Below, piece by piece: positions 24,197 to 35,500 of a stretch of 64,000 bases of DNA. The notes beneath the pieces are model-generated. The model searched no databases. It was given only the letters and a program-made list of their open reading frames with translations, and was not told the DNA's origin. A program made the translations under genes and the position numbers. The DNA comes from Medicago truncatula. Its lineage: Eukaryota; Streptophyta; Magnoliopsida; Fabales; Fabaceae. Position 1 is the first letter of the stretch. Each line of letters starts with the position of its first letter. The DNA lies in the NCBI RefSeq assembly GCF_003473485.1, contig NC_053043.1, positions 14,208,001-14,272,000 of the forward strand. The letters run 5' to 3'.

Positions 24197-25718
24197 AAGG
24201 ATATAGCAAGTCTATTGCTGGGAATTGAACAAAAAAATAGAGATATATAATTCCCCCCAAAGGTTTTTCCTTCAGATGATAATTACTTTTCCTCACTAGC
24301 CATAAAATGTACGAAATGATCATTCTTCCCCTGCATTCCCCCGATCACTGTTACTAATTAACCCCCCCATCTAGCTTCCCTAACTACTTTTGCATCCTCT
24401 TCTGTTCTTTCCTTACAATACCTCAACCCTGAAATTCAACCTTATCCTCGAATTTAAAACTGAAAATATCATAAACATATCTCTGAAATTAATGTGCAAT
24501 TCATCCAAGATCTCTTCATGCTCAACTCAATAGTGCATCCAAGATCTATCTTTAAGGGCTGCCATTGAGTGATCATCTATGTAGCAATCCCATTCTACTA
24601 TTGCTGAGGCATGATTGTGTTGGGGCCCCCCTTTCTATTCAGACTTGGGTCAATCTAAAAGTACACTTGTTTGATTAATTTCCCCATTTAACTCTCTGTC
24701 TTCAAGAGTCCAATAACTAATTTCCCAGTTTAACTCTCTGTCTTAAAGTCAGACCCCCTTTGCAGAATTCTTGATTCTTCCCCCCTTGCTTTTGGGATAG
24801 CCCCAGTACCTCCACTTCAGCCCTACCTCTTGCCCTCTCTTAAACCAGTGTTGTCCCATATATAAGTTGACACAAAAAAGCATCAGAAATAAAAATAAAA
24901 TACAAAAAAGTGAACAACAATGAAACCGATCGATATAAAATAGCATAAGTTGCAACCACATAACTACAAAATTATAAAACAGAATTCAAAAATAACATAA
25001 CTTAAAAAATAATATTAAAAAAGAGTATAAATGAGTTGTCCTAACATCCTTACAGAAAGCAAATTAACATACCCCCTAATATCCTAACAGAAAGCAAAGA
25101 TATACCCCAAGAGTTCCTAATATCTTAACAGAAGCAAATTACCGGAACATGACATTAAACATTTACTAATATTTAAATAAACAAATCAGATCTGCATGAA
25201 GAAATGAGAATGCCGTTGTTGTAGGAGATATGTCAATATGAAGAGTAAAACTCACTTGAGCAATTCACCTTTACAAAATCTAGATTGTCAAATGAAACTT
25301 CGCTATAGAGAGCTAAATTTGACAACCACTTTCACTGGCATAACCTAATTAGAGTTGTATTTAGTGGGATACAAATACAACTGTCATGTCAACGAGAAAA
25401 GTAACCACATCCAGTAAGTGTATAAATATATCTGAAACCTTGGTACAGAAAGCACCGGTGTGATTTCTCTTATCTCATCCATAGAAAACTTACTGCACAC
25501 TCCCCATTAATTTATCGAGCAGTAATATAACACGGGATAAAGGGTTTTATTAATTTAAAACTGTTTTCAGTTCAACATGATCAGCATCCAACAAAAGGCA
25601 GTGAAAATAAACGTAAAAGTATTTCAATCCATTAAAAGACGTTCCATCGATAGTAAACAACATAAAACTGAGTGCATGAAACATATTACACATCCTTCAC
25701 CGAAATAAAGGGTTACCT
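24197..25718. other. Intergenic DNA 3' of the DnaJ gene
   Basis: It holds imperfect short repeats: TTAACTCTCTGTCTT twice at about 24687 and 24730, and ATCCTAACAGAAAGCAAA-type units three times at 25050-25140. No coding evidence. The right part is probably the DnaJ 3' UTR. Confidence 0.35.
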
Positions 25719-26810
25719 TCAAGCTACAACGCCAAAGTTTTTTAGCTTATCACAGTGAGGAATAGGCAAATGCCTATTCCAAGTACGCCTCTGAATCTCC
25801 AGTTGACAATAACGACGAAGCATATTCCTATAATCCTTAATAACAGTATCCTCAATGGTCTCGCGAGCCAAACTTCCAATCGGATAATTAACGTCAAACG
25901 CCTGAGATTTCACGAAAAACTCAACCCCATAATCCTCAGTAACCTTCCGAATCTGGTAGGACTGATTCTTGTGCAACGAATATTCAGGCTCCGAAAAGGG
26001 CAAGTAAGCAAGCAAAACAATAATCAACAACGGCAGAAGCTGAATCAACAACATAAGATGATGTCCTCCTCCACCCTGAACCTCAGGTCTCTGATGATGA
26101 TGATGATGACCCATTCCACCACCGCCATGTGTCCTATAAACATGATTCCTCCTCCCCCCAAACACATCCGATTGACCAAAGAACGCTCTAAATATCTCAT
26201 CGGGATCAAATTCATCTTCGAAAATATCATGACTCGTCGCAGCCCGTCTCCTCCTTCTCCTAAAACTATGATTCTGACCATAACCAGAATCAAATTCATC
26301 AACTAACCCTCCTTGATCATAATCCCTTCTAGTCCCATCATCACTCAAACACTTAAAAGCCTTAGAAACTTTCTTAAACGCATCTTCGGAACCCGGTGCT
26401 TTATTCTTATCAGGATGAACTTTCAAAGACAATTTCCTATAAGCTTTCCTAATCTCTTCAACAGAACAACTCTTCTCTAACCCTAAAATCGAATAATAAT
26501 CACTTTTCCCTTTAATTTCCCTAATCAACTTAACATTCTCCTCCGTGTAATTCTTCTCACCATTCAATCCATCGTTTTTGTTGATTCTTCCTGGTCTATC
26601 CTTCGCCGGCGATGCACCGACGCCGGATGAAGAAGCGGTGGACTGAGAATCAAGGTGTTCGCATTTGGCGAAGAGGGAATCGAGTGGTAAATCGTGGTTG
26701 AGGCGTTGAGCGATTTTGATGAATTTGAGAGCGCGAGATTTGTTACCTGATGAGATTGCTTCTTCTGCGATTTGAATGCATCGTAAAGCTTCGTCTTTGT
26801 TACCTTCCAT
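25719..26810 (-). CDS. ER membrane J-domain protein (DnaJ, DUF1977 type), 363 aa
   Basis: The gene is intronless. Residues 1-50 form the conserved plant N-terminal helix region (MEGNKDEALRCIQIAEEAI). The J domain lies at ~104-165 with the HPD tripeptide at 132-134 (VHPDKNKAPGSEDAFK), which stimulates Hsp70 ATPase. A basic, Gly/His-rich linker follows. A single hydrophobic segment at ~251-272 (HLMLLIQLLPLLIIVLLAYL) and a C-terminal DUF1977-like region (~263-361) complete it. This architecture matches the eukaryotic DNAJB12/B14 group of ER tail-anchored co-chaperones and their Arabidopsis homologues. The J domain would face the cytosol and act in ER protein quality control; that role is inferred from family. 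The stop codon is at 25719-25721. A truncated tandem paralogue lies at 29746-30441. Confidence 0.92.
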   Translation of the reverse strand: MEGNKDEALRCIQIAEEAISSGNKSRALKFIKIAQRLNHDLPLDSLFAKCEHLDSQSTASSSGVGASPAKDRPGRINKNDGLNGEKNYTEENVKLIREIKGKSDYYSILGLEKSCSVEEIRKAYRKLSLKVHPDKNKAPGSEDAFKKVSKAFKCLSDDGTRRDYDQGGLVDEFDSGYGQNHSFRRRRRRAATSHDIFEDEFDPDEIFRAFFGQSDVFGGRRNHVYRTHGGGGMGHHHHHQRPEVQGGGGHHLMLLIQLLPLLIIVLLAYLPFSEPEYSLHKNQSYQIRKVTEDYGVEFFVKSQAFDVNYPIGSLARETIEDTVIKDYRNMLRRYCQLEIQRRTWNRHLPIPHCDKLKNFGVVA

Positions 26811-27157
26811 GGCGTCGATTTTGACCTAATCGGAAATTGAATCGGGAACCTAATCGGTAAAATGGAAGAAGCTACCAACTTAGAGCGAAGATTGTTTGTG
26901 TTTCAGAACAGTGTCGGCATTGTTGTTCCTTCTCGACAAGTAATTATGATGTTTTTTCTAACTAATTTTAAGTGTTTTTTATAAGCAAAGTTTTGTTGCT
27001 TTTTATTTGTTGTTTTTGTTTTTTCTTCAAATTTTAAAGTAATATTAATGTTGTTATATACCAAAATCATTTTAACGTCAAAAAAAATTCATTTTGCTTA
27101 TTTATTGAAGAGAAAAAAAATTGAGTTACGATAATAAATAAAAAAAATAATTTGAAG

Positions 27158-27408
27158 ATAGTAAGGAATTAAAAGTTTTTAGAATAGCTTAAACAGAAAC
27201 ATATACTAGTATTAATTATTGTCCCTACTCTTTAAATGCGTATGTTTTAATTCATTTTTCTACCTGATCAAATGGCTTCTTGGAATTTACATTTCTTGGA
27301 GAATAACTTTGGTGGTGGAAAACTGAATTAAAGCATACGCATTTAAAGAGCTAAGGGGTAATAATTAGTACTAGTATAAGATATTCTCAAAACTTTTAAT
27401 TCCTTTGA
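27158..27408. repeat. 250-bp foldback element
   Basis: The left arm contains GGAATTAAAAGTTTTTAGAA, TACTAGTATTAATTATT and CTTTAAATGCGTATG. The complement of the right arm contains GGAATTAAAAGTTTTGAGAA, TACTAGTACTAATTATT and CTTTAAATGCGTATG. The arms are about 90-100 bp each around a ~60-bp loop. It has no coding content and is likely a MITE. Confidence 0.75.
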
Positions 27409-27424
27409 ACTCCATTTTTTATAA

Positions 27425-28450
27425 TGTCATAGTGGCTATTGAGGTTATTCATTACATGTAGACAAAGACTAAAGGTAACGACAATTGTGTGGCCCTAAAG
27501 CTTGACATCATTAAAGCTTATGACATGATAGTTTGGGAGTATATGCGAGAGCCGATGAGTAAAATGGGTTTTGGAGCGAGGTGGATTCAGTGAATGACTA
27601 TGTTTGTGGAATACGTTGATTACTTGATTCTTGTTAACAATGAAGCGGTAGGTCTCGTGATCCCAAGATGTGGCTTCAGACATTGGTGACATAGAGTTCG
27701 GTGACATTGGTGACATTGGTCAATCACAATGTCACAATGCTTGTGAAAGAGAGAGAAACACAAGCATTGTGACATTGTGATTGCCAATGTCATCCAACTC
27801 TATGTCACCCAAGTGCTACCCTGAGACAAGGGGACCATCTCTCCCTTTATCTCTTCATTATCTGTGTAGATGGTCTATGCTCACTCATTTGGTGCTCTGA
27901 GGAGCGTAGAGAAATTCGAGGTACGACGGTTTGTAGCGGTTCCCATTCGGAGTCACGTCTTTTGTTTACAGATGATTGCTTCTTTTGCTTCCAAGCAGAA
28001 GCGAGTCAAACACAAGTCATGAAAAACATTCTAACATCATATGAAGTAGCGTCGAGCCAAGTTATTAGTCTCCCTAAGTTAGAAATTTATTTCAAGAGGA
28101 ATGTCAATATTCTATCACCAACATTATGTGTGTTTAGGTTGTGCTTTGATACATGCAAATACTTAGGTTTATTGTCCATGATTGGTCGAGATAAGATAAC
28201 AATTTTTTCTTTTATAAAAGTTCGTGTTTGATTGAAAATCAACTCTTGGAGTAGCAAATGTCTTTCTAAAGCAAGTCGCGAAGTCGTGATCAAATTGGTT
28301 CGACAAGCTATTCCATTTTATGTTTGATCGGTTGTCAGATGACAAATTGATCTGAAAAGCTGAAAAGGATGGTGAGTATTCTCTAAAAAGTGCGTATAAG
28401 CTTTGCATGTAAGGTTTGATGGATACATCACATTTTCGAAGTAAATATGT
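27425..28450 (+). pseudogene. Decayed LINE reverse transcriptase
   Basis: Broken frames read GNDNCVALKLDIIKAYDMIVW (the LDxxKAYD catalytic block), MSKMGFGARWIQ, then LRQGDHLSLYLFIICVDGL and LLFTDDCFFCFQAEASQ. The second catalytic block is usually FADD and is FTDD here. KYLGLLSMIGRDK and other palm/thumb words follow. This is the standard order of a plant L1-type reverse transcriptase. Stops and frame changes are present, and a foldback insertion splits it between GLVIPR and LRQGD. Confidence 0.85.
27685..27809. repeat. Foldback inserted in the reverse transcriptase relic
   Basis: The inner arms 27721-27745 and 27759-27783 are a perfect 25-bp inverted repeat around a 13-base purine loop (AAAGAGAGAGAAA). 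The outer arms 27685-27710 and 27784-27809 match at 24 of 26 positions. The left arm carries an extra 10-bp TGACATTGGT repeat. The insertion interrupts reverse transcriptase coding sequence that is contiguous in the family. Confidence 0.9.
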
Positions 28451-28459
28451 ACATTTCAA

Positions 28460-28498
28460 CACTACAAGAAAATCATGTTTTTTGCGTCGGTCAAAAAT
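28460..28498 (+). mobile_element. Single CACTA-type terminus
   Basis: CACTACAAGAAAATCATG followed by TTTTTTGCGTCGG matches the typical end of plant En/Spm (CACTA) transposons. No matching opposite end was found nearby, so this is a solo end or the start of a degraded element. Confidence 0.5.
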
Positions 28499-28987
28499 TT
28501 TTGAAATTTATTTTATTTAATTTAAAATTTTGAAATTAAAAAATAAAGTGTTAGAATAGTTCAAAAGTGAGAAGTTATCGGCAATTATCTCTTATTTGCA
28601 TGAGAATGTGAGAGTTTCACTCTCTCACATGAAAATAAAGAATGATAAATTTATGAGTATATCATATTCTAAAGAATAAAAAACATTGACACATAAATCA
28701 TTAAAACTTGAAACAAACGTGATCATGTAAGATCTCCAACCTCGCACTAAGAATAAGTTCCAAATTCACAAAATAATAAACGCCCAAGTATAAATTAACT
28801 ATGTCAAACTTTTTTTAAAATGTCATTCTATAATTATTTGAGAGCAGGTTCTTGATAAAGTTATACATTATCGAGATCTTAATACTAGTTATTTTGATAA
28901 CAAAAGGGGATAAATAGTTCACTTGGTTGAACTAAAAGATTAAATAAAGTAAGGAGTTAAATGCCATATATTTGAATACCGACAAAC

Positions 28988-29540
28988 AACGAATCAAATT
29001 ATCATAGCAGCGATGGCAGCCTCCCGAGCATGGTCGTATGAAGTGTAACGTTGATGCGGCGTTTTCTAGTCACCGTAACAAAACGGGAATTGGTATTTGC
29101 ATCCGTGACGAAGGGGGAGTTTTTGTGTTGGCTAGAACAATTAGCTTTATTGGTGTCTATCCGGTTGACATTGGGGAAGCTTTGGGCCTTTACCATGCGC
29201 TTCAATGGACGAGCGATATGCACCTTGTTATCATTGATATTGAAGTCGACTCTAAAACCACAAAAGATGGTCTTTATTCGGGTCGGGAAGACATAACCGA
29301 ATTTGGAAACATCATCACAGCCTCCCGGTCTTTGCTTTTGTCCAAGTTTACCAACTCTAGAGTGGAGTTTGTTAGGCGACAAGCTAATGTGGTGGCTCAC
29401 ACTCTTGCAAGGGAAGCCACATTTCTCGCTAGTCCCGTTATCTATTTTCATATACCCAATTGTATTGAAACTTTGATTATTAATGATGAAATGCTATAAG
29501 CACCTTTCCCTAAAAAAAAAAAACGAATCAAATTATCATA
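28988..29540 (+). mobile_element. Young 5'-truncated LINE with 19-bp target-site duplication
   Basis: The element spans 29007-29521. It starts inside the sequence coding just before the RNase H domain and ends in an A-run (29512-29523). It is bounded by the perfect direct repeat AACGAATCAAATTATCATA at 28988-29006 and 29522-29540. The 5' truncation, poly-A end and long target duplication are the signature of target-primed reverse transcription. Confidence 0.92.
29038..29499 (+). CDS. Intact RNase H-like (RVT_3) domain inside the truncated LINE, 153 aa
   Basis: An open frame starts MKCNVDAAFSSHRNKTGIGI and carries the RNase H order: VDAAF (first Asp), IGEALGLYHAL (Glu helix), VDSKTTKDG (Asp strand) and FVRRQANVVAHTLAREA (last conserved His helix). 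It ends CIETLIINDEML. It is the C-terminal domain of a LINE polyprotein cut off by 5' truncation. No promoter is evident and a cellular role is not implied. It has no disabling change, in keeping with a recent insertion. Confidence 0.8.
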   Translation: MKCNVDAAFSSHRNKTGIGICIRDEGGVFVLARTISFIGVYPVDIGEALGLYHALQWTSDMHLVIIDIEVDSKTTKDGLYSGREDITEFGNIITASRSLLLSKFTNSRVEFVRRQANVVAHTLAREATFLASPVIYFHIPNCIETLIINDEML

Positions 29541-29745
29541 CGAAAATAAAAATCAATCAATGTACTAGCATTTAAACGTACTAATGTTTGTTATTCAAAA
29601 AACTATTTTGATAACAAGTTAATTAAAATCAACAAAATAGCAAAAACAGAATAATAATAAAAATTGCTTCTATTATGCCAATGAGTATGTTCTTGCAAAT
29701 TGCACATCAAAGAATTTTCAAAGTACAGTGATGCCACAGTTAATG

Positions 29746-30441
29746 TCATAATTCAAAGTTAAATATATCATCATCTGGATCAAATTCATCTTCGCAAGTA
29801 TCATCCCTCCTCCCAAAACTATGCTTCTGATCATAATTCAAATCATCATGATCACATTCATTTCTCTTATAACTATGATTCTTATTATAAAAGTTCAAAT
29901 CATCATCTTCATTAACCCAAACACCACGATCATACTCTTTTCTTGAACCATCATCACTCAAACACTGAAAAGCATTAGAAACTTTCTTAAATGCGTCTTC
30001 CGAACCCGGTGCTTTATTCTTATCAGGATGAACTTTCAAAGATAATTTCTTATAAGCTTTTCTAATCTCTTCAATAGAACAACTCTTCTCTAACCCTAAA
30101 ATCATATAGTAATCATCTTCCCATAAAATTTCTCTAATCAAATTAACATTCTTTTCCATGTAATTCTTTTCACCTTTCAAACCATTCTCTTTCATGATTC
30201 TTACCGGCCTTTCCTTCGCAGGCACCTTAGGCAAGGGTGGTGGGTTAGAGCCTCTTGTGGAAGAAGCAGAAGACTGTGATTTGAGTCGTTCGCATTTGGC
30301 TAACAAGGAATCAAGAGGTAGATCGCGGTTGAGGCGCTGAGCGATCTTGATGAATTTGAGAGCGCGAGATTTGTTACCTGATGAGATTGCTTCTTCTGCG
30401 ATTTGGATGCATCGCAATGCTTCGTCTTTGTTACCTTCCAT
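29746..30441 (-). CDS. Truncated J-domain paralogue lacking the membrane anchor, 231 aa
   Basis: The start is taken at MEGNKDEALRCIQIAEEAI (30441) by comparison with the paralogue at 25719-26810. An in-frame ATG also exists at 30477. The N-terminal helix region and J domain (VHPDKNKAPGSEDAFKKVSN, HPD present) are well conserved. After FGRRDDTCEDEFDPDDD the sequence diverges and ends IFNFEL. The transmembrane segment and DUF1977 of the intact gene are missing. The region before the end holds a short internal duplication (DDLNFYNKNHSYKR / DDLNYDQKHSFGRR). If expressed it would be a soluble J protein, so it is either a degenerating tandem duplicate or a neofunctionalised soluble co-chaperone. 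The break point lies close to the LINE insertion at 29007-29521. Confidence 0.75.
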   Translation of the reverse strand: MEGNKDEALRCIQIAEEAISSGNKSRALKFIKIAQRLNRDLPLDSLLAKCERLKSQSSASSTRGSNPPPLPKVPAKERPVRIMKENGLKGEKNYMEKNVNLIREILWEDDYYMILGLEKSCSIEEIRKAYKKLSLKVHPDKNKAPGSEDAFKKVSNAFQCLSDDGSRKEYDRGVWVNEDDDLNFYNKNHSYKRNECDHDDLNYDQKHSFGRRDDTCEDEFDPDDDIFNFEL

Positions 30442-30968
30442 GGTGCGAATACGACTAGATTTTGATGTGAATCTCAAAATTGAGCAACCTAATTAGGAAA
30501 AGATGAACAAATAGATTAATTATTTATTTGTAAGATGAATATGAGTGTGGAATGGAAGGGAGAAGAGTTACCTAATACGGTGGAATGGAGTGGATCATTA
30601 TTGTTTCTTGTGAAGAATTGATCTCTAATTCCTATATGAGTGAATGAAGCTCAAATTTGCAAAACCTAATTTTCTTTTGTTTCTTGTTTACGTAAATTTG
30701 CAAAACCTAATTTGAATAAGAAAATTAAGAAAGTTGAATAATAGATGATTTTTACTAATGCTGAATCTTAAGAATGGCGTGGCCTTCTTAAAACGGCATA
30801 CTCCTTTTTTCTAGGGCATCAACAATCGAAGTTGAATAGATTGAACGGTTATGATCAATTATTAAATTTAAAATCTGCACTCAGCCATGCACCGCACGTC
30901 TTCAACATGGTTTCAAGCTTGATGAAATATTGTATCGTGCCATATTGGTTGTTTGTGTATTCAAAACC

Positions 30969-31112
30969 TTTTTTTTTTTATAGACAGATGAAATGACAAA
31001 GTCATTATAAATAAACTCCCACACAAGTGGAGGTGACGGGGTTCGAACCCCTGTCATAACGTCTTATATAACAATTTCCACATTTTGCCGGTTAAGCTGA
31101 TATTTGTGGACC
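30969..31112 (-). mobile_element. tRNA-derived SINE, minus strand
   Basis: Read on the minus strand it begins CCACAAATATCAGCTTAACC (tRNA-like A-box region). It has a perfect B box GGTTCGAACCCC (complement of about 31030-31042) and ends in an A-run, seen as T11 at 30969-30979. The flanks share only CAAAAC, so the target duplication is uncertain. Confidence 0.6.
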
Positions 31113-31222
31113 AAAACACTTCTTTTTATTGAGCTGATTTGAAACCATAAATGACGTGACTCAGGAGGAGCATGTACATATACATTGAGGCATGCAAGAT
31201 ATAATAGTTTTGGATAAACGAT

Positions 31223-31522
31223 GAAATTAGTCTCGTACAGCTTTGTAAAACACTTAAATAGATCTCTTAGCTTATGAATATTTTAAAAAGGTCTCTAACT
31301 CTATATTCTCGTATTAGTCATTCTGAAAACATGTTAGGGACTGAATTGATAATTAGGGGTTAAAGATATAGACCAAATTGACAGTAAGTTGTTAAAATAT
31401 ACAAAAACATGTTAACTTTAGCACCACCTTGAAAATTTATTATAGTCGAAAACTTTTTTAAAATACTCATAATCTCACATAACTATTTGAGAGTGTTTTA
31501 CAAAGTACGAGATGAATTGGTA
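31223..31522. mobile_element. ~300-bp TIR element (MITE)
   Basis: The left end (AATTAGTCTCGTACAGCTTT then GTAAAACACTTAAATAG) is mirrored by the complement of the right end (AATTCATCTCGTACTTTG then TAAAACACTCTCAAATAG). The interior is AT-rich and non-coding. Confidence 0.6.
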
Positions 31523-32599
31523 GTTTACTCTATTAATTTTTTATTTATATTGAATAAAATAATCTCCTACTTTTTTTGAAATACAAAAAACTAAAGTTGC
31601 ACATGTTAAAATCCAAAGAACTATTTGACACGTGTTCGTAAAGTTTCATAAATAGGTTAGCACTACATAACATCTCTGTTTTTGTAATTGGTACGAGTGA
31701 ATGAAGAATTTATCTGATACGGTAAACCGGAGAAGCTGCCGATTTATTCCGAGTGAAATTGTTGTTGTTTAGGGATGACAATGAATAGGGTATGGGTAGC
31801 ATTTCATTTTGGTCCCTAAAATATTACGCACAAAGACAAACAAAAAAGCAAAAACCAATTATATAAAGCAATATATTTGCAAAGATTGAAAATGAACAAT
31901 GTAAAAATTTATGTCGTTGTAGCTTTACCTTAAATGAGAAGTGTTATTTGAACAACCATTTTGTTGACAACTTACAAGACAACCATAATTTACAAAGAAA
32001 AAGTTAAATATTTGCACAAAAACCAAAGCAATAGAGAGATAAAGTAAAAAGTAATATGAGTATGAGAGAGAAATTTGTCACAAAAGTTGTCACAAAATGG
32101 ATGTTCAAATATCATTTCAATAAGAGGTGGTATACTATCATCCCCTCAAAAAAAGATTAGTATACTATCATGTCGAACACTTAATTGCAGGGGTTCATAC
32201 GGGTATATCTTATTAACATTATGCAATAACATTTGTATCTTTAATATGGTTCGGGAACTTCCCTCATTGCTGTCAATCTCATGGTATAACAAAAATACAG
32301 TTGAAATACAAAACTTCAAAAAAGGATGAGTGAAATTAATATTGATCTACACATAGCAATTCAAAGATGCATGCTTGTTTTTGAACAACAATGCCGCACG
32401 ACCCTTGTGAACGCATGGATATATTACTAGTTTAATAAGAAAATAAACTCTCGTCAAGTTGCTAAGCTATTTACATCAGCCGATCAGCGTTAAGCAACAA
32501 TGAGCAAAAGAACGAGCTCTTATACTAGTCGCCAGAAAAGAGCTGTCATTTGGACTCTAGAGGCACCTAGAAGAAGGAAAACTAAAACCTAATACATTT
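31523..32599. other. Intergenic, 3' flank of CAP-D3
   Basis: Sequence at 31690-31770 (CGGTAAACCGGAGAAGCTGC) resembles the region just upstream of the intact DnaJ start (CGGTAAAATGGAAGAAGCTAC), so a duplicated promoter fragment may be present. Otherwise no gene. The last ~100 bases probably hold the CAP-D3 3' UTR. Confidence 0.35.
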
Positions 32600-35500
32600 T
32601 TAGTTCTCTTCATCAGAATCAAAAGAATGTTTTTTCTGCACAGATTTTAAGACATCCAAGCGCTTATCACCTCTAGATACGCATCCACCGGTGAAAGACT
32701 TGACTTTGGGAACGTTCAAAGAACTAAGTTGTGGTGTTGATGTCCCCTTGTTAATTTCCTTTAGCAAAGAACGGGCTGTTGCTGCAGCTGCAGCATCTGC
32801 CCTTGCTGAAGCAATTTTTGAATCACTTGGGGGCTTGTCACTGTCCTCATTTTGTTCATGTGTTTGTTCTTGTTCCTTTGCCAGATTCTTAGAAACGTCA
32901 GGTGATTGATTTGCAGCTGATTTTGGCTTGGAGGCTACAGCCTCAGCAACTGTTGCTTTAGCTTTTGCAGCTTCATATTTCTGCATGTCATAGATAAGCT
33001 CTTTCTGCAGCTGTTTATCAGCAACCAATATGTCATCAATCTCATTCTTGTAGTCCTTGAGAAGGATCCGAAGGCATTCCATGAGAGAGCCTATGAGGGG
33101 ACTGTTCTTGGTTTCCAATAGACGTTTCAACTCTATGAAGATGGGTATAGTGTTTTGAATGAGGCCCTTCTTGACTGCCTGAGTTATAGCTTTTCTAGTT
33201 GAAGATCCATTTTCTCCTCCTTCTTCTTCTATGTCTGCTGACTCAGATGATACACGAGTAGATTGAATGCGTATCTCTTTACAGCAAAGAATTTGAAAAG
33301 TATCCTGATCCCACAGTTAATGTTATTATTCGAAAATCACTTGGGGCGTGCTTGCATTACCAGCACATGTGTGTGTGTATTCACAATAGTCCAGAAAACA
33401 CGATGACCATTGCTGGTAAAGATCAATACCTGTAGAACAGACTGTCCAGTTGCATCTTCGATATTGAGCATACCATCGGAAGCTGCAGCTAAAATTTCTG
33501 CACATAACTTGGCAAAGGTTGCTAGAAGATGCTCGGGAGCCATTTGCTTTAGTAGAGAAACATAAATGTGCATTCTTCTAGACCTTGATTTTTCATCAGC
33601 ACCCCTAACAAAAATGATGCAACAGATGTAAGCACAATATCTCAACTGCATAATTTCTAACCAATTGCTAATTCGGGACACCTTTACCTGATGGAAAAAA
33701 GTTGGCTTTCCGTTCGTGATTCGTTGGACTCACGATGTCCATTATGGGCACGGCAGTCATTCAAAACAAAAACAGCCTCAACAAAACTATTATATGCTAA
33801 AAGAGGAGCCTTAACTGGTGAAAAAAAAAACTATTCAAAGTCTGAAAACAAACATTATTCAAATCATATAACAGCAAGTAGAACTACCGAGGTAAAGCTT
33901 CAAACCTTTCAAAATATTTCCAAAGAGAAAATCTGCTAACTGCCTAATCTTTTCTGATTCATCAACAAGTGACAAAAGGAAACGAAGAAATAAAACACCT
34001 CTCCACTTCACGTAATCCCTCTAGGATAAAAGAAAAGTAAACTATTTAGCAAATGATATTTTTATTCTCTCAACCCCAGCGCGGGTTTTGGATCAATACA
34101 AGGTATGAAATAGATTAGAAGCATAGCGGGACGAGTATGGACATCAGTTAAAGGTATTAAAAGGTATGAAATAGAATCAGTGTAGTCATAGAAGGAAAAA
34201 GACAAAACAATACCTGCAACAGTCTCGATAGCAATATGAATGTTTGCCTTCTCACAAGTTCACAAGGATCTAAGAGACACCTTGTGATCTTGGTTATGTA
34301 ACTGGTAGCTTCAAAGAAATTAAGTTAGCAAAGAGAATATTTACTTGACATTATTGACTGTATAAATTCCGCATAATGTGAACATTGGACTTCTTCCTCA
34401 GCATAAAGTAATAATTCTCCTCAGTTTATATCATCCATTACTTGTTAATCAATTTGTTAGATTATTTCATTTACATTATTATACTTGTTTAATTAAAAAT
34501 AACTTCAATGCAGTATCTCTTACAAAGCTTACCAATCAATAAGAGCAGTGTACCGAACACAAAAGTCTGCCATCGTGACCACAATATTATTGCGAAGAGC
34601 TGCAGAGTCGGCCTTTTCAAGCTCCTGCAATTGTATCCCAAAACAAAATATGTTTTGATTAGGAAATAAGATAACATATACCAGCCCTTGAGGCATAAAA
34701 AATCAAAGTCTCAAGACCAACCTGTACAAACAGAGGAATGTAGTTCTTTGCAAGCTTTCCATCAGCAAGACAAAGTTTGCCCATGGTCAGCCACCCTTGA
34801 ATATAAAAAGAAGGAGATTCTTGTTGTAGAGAGGTTGCAGGGCCGAGTAGCTTATTTAATTTTGGGTCAGAATTCCCAGAGGTGATGATAGTGTGCAATA
34901 ATGGAATTATAGCACTCATATCAGCAGACGGGCAAACAATAATTAAAGACCCAATTGTATAAATAGCAGTAATTGCTTTTGACAATGACTTGCGCTTTCT
35001 TCCTGACTTCCGACCTTTACTTGGCCCACTTCTAGGTGGAGTGAAGAAGTCAGTTTCTGCATTTTGCTCTGAATTATCTGAAATAAAAGTTTCTATTATT
35101 TGAGAAGCTCTGGATAGAACTTGGTGTACCCATTTCAAGACTATTGCTTCTTCTGTTGCTGCATCTGAAGCTTTTCGCTTGCACAATGTTTTAAGTGCTT
35201 TTACATGAGCATCAACCTGTCAGCAAAAGTAGCAATTCATTATAGCTTTGTAGTACACTGTTAACAAAAATAGCATTTCATTAAAGTTTTGCAGTGCATC
35301 ATATGATATTTTTTGTCTTTTTATCTCGAATACATTTGTGTCCACTAACTATGCTTAAGAAATTATCATAGACTGTGGGGCTACTGATTGCTTGTGAAAC
35401 TAAGATTATCATGGATATAACATTTATACACAATGCTGTCCGACAGTAATCTTTTTCTTCTTTGTTGCCACATGAAGGGTGTGTGAGAATAAGATGAAAG

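Noticed and set aside
25755-26306. 183-codon plus-strand frame
   Set aside because: It is the antisense shadow of the intact DnaJ gene.
31020-31110. Possible tRNA gene on the minus strand (GGTTCGAACCCC)
   Set aside because: It has only the promoter boxes. The T-run on the other side and lack of an acceptor stem indicate a SINE.
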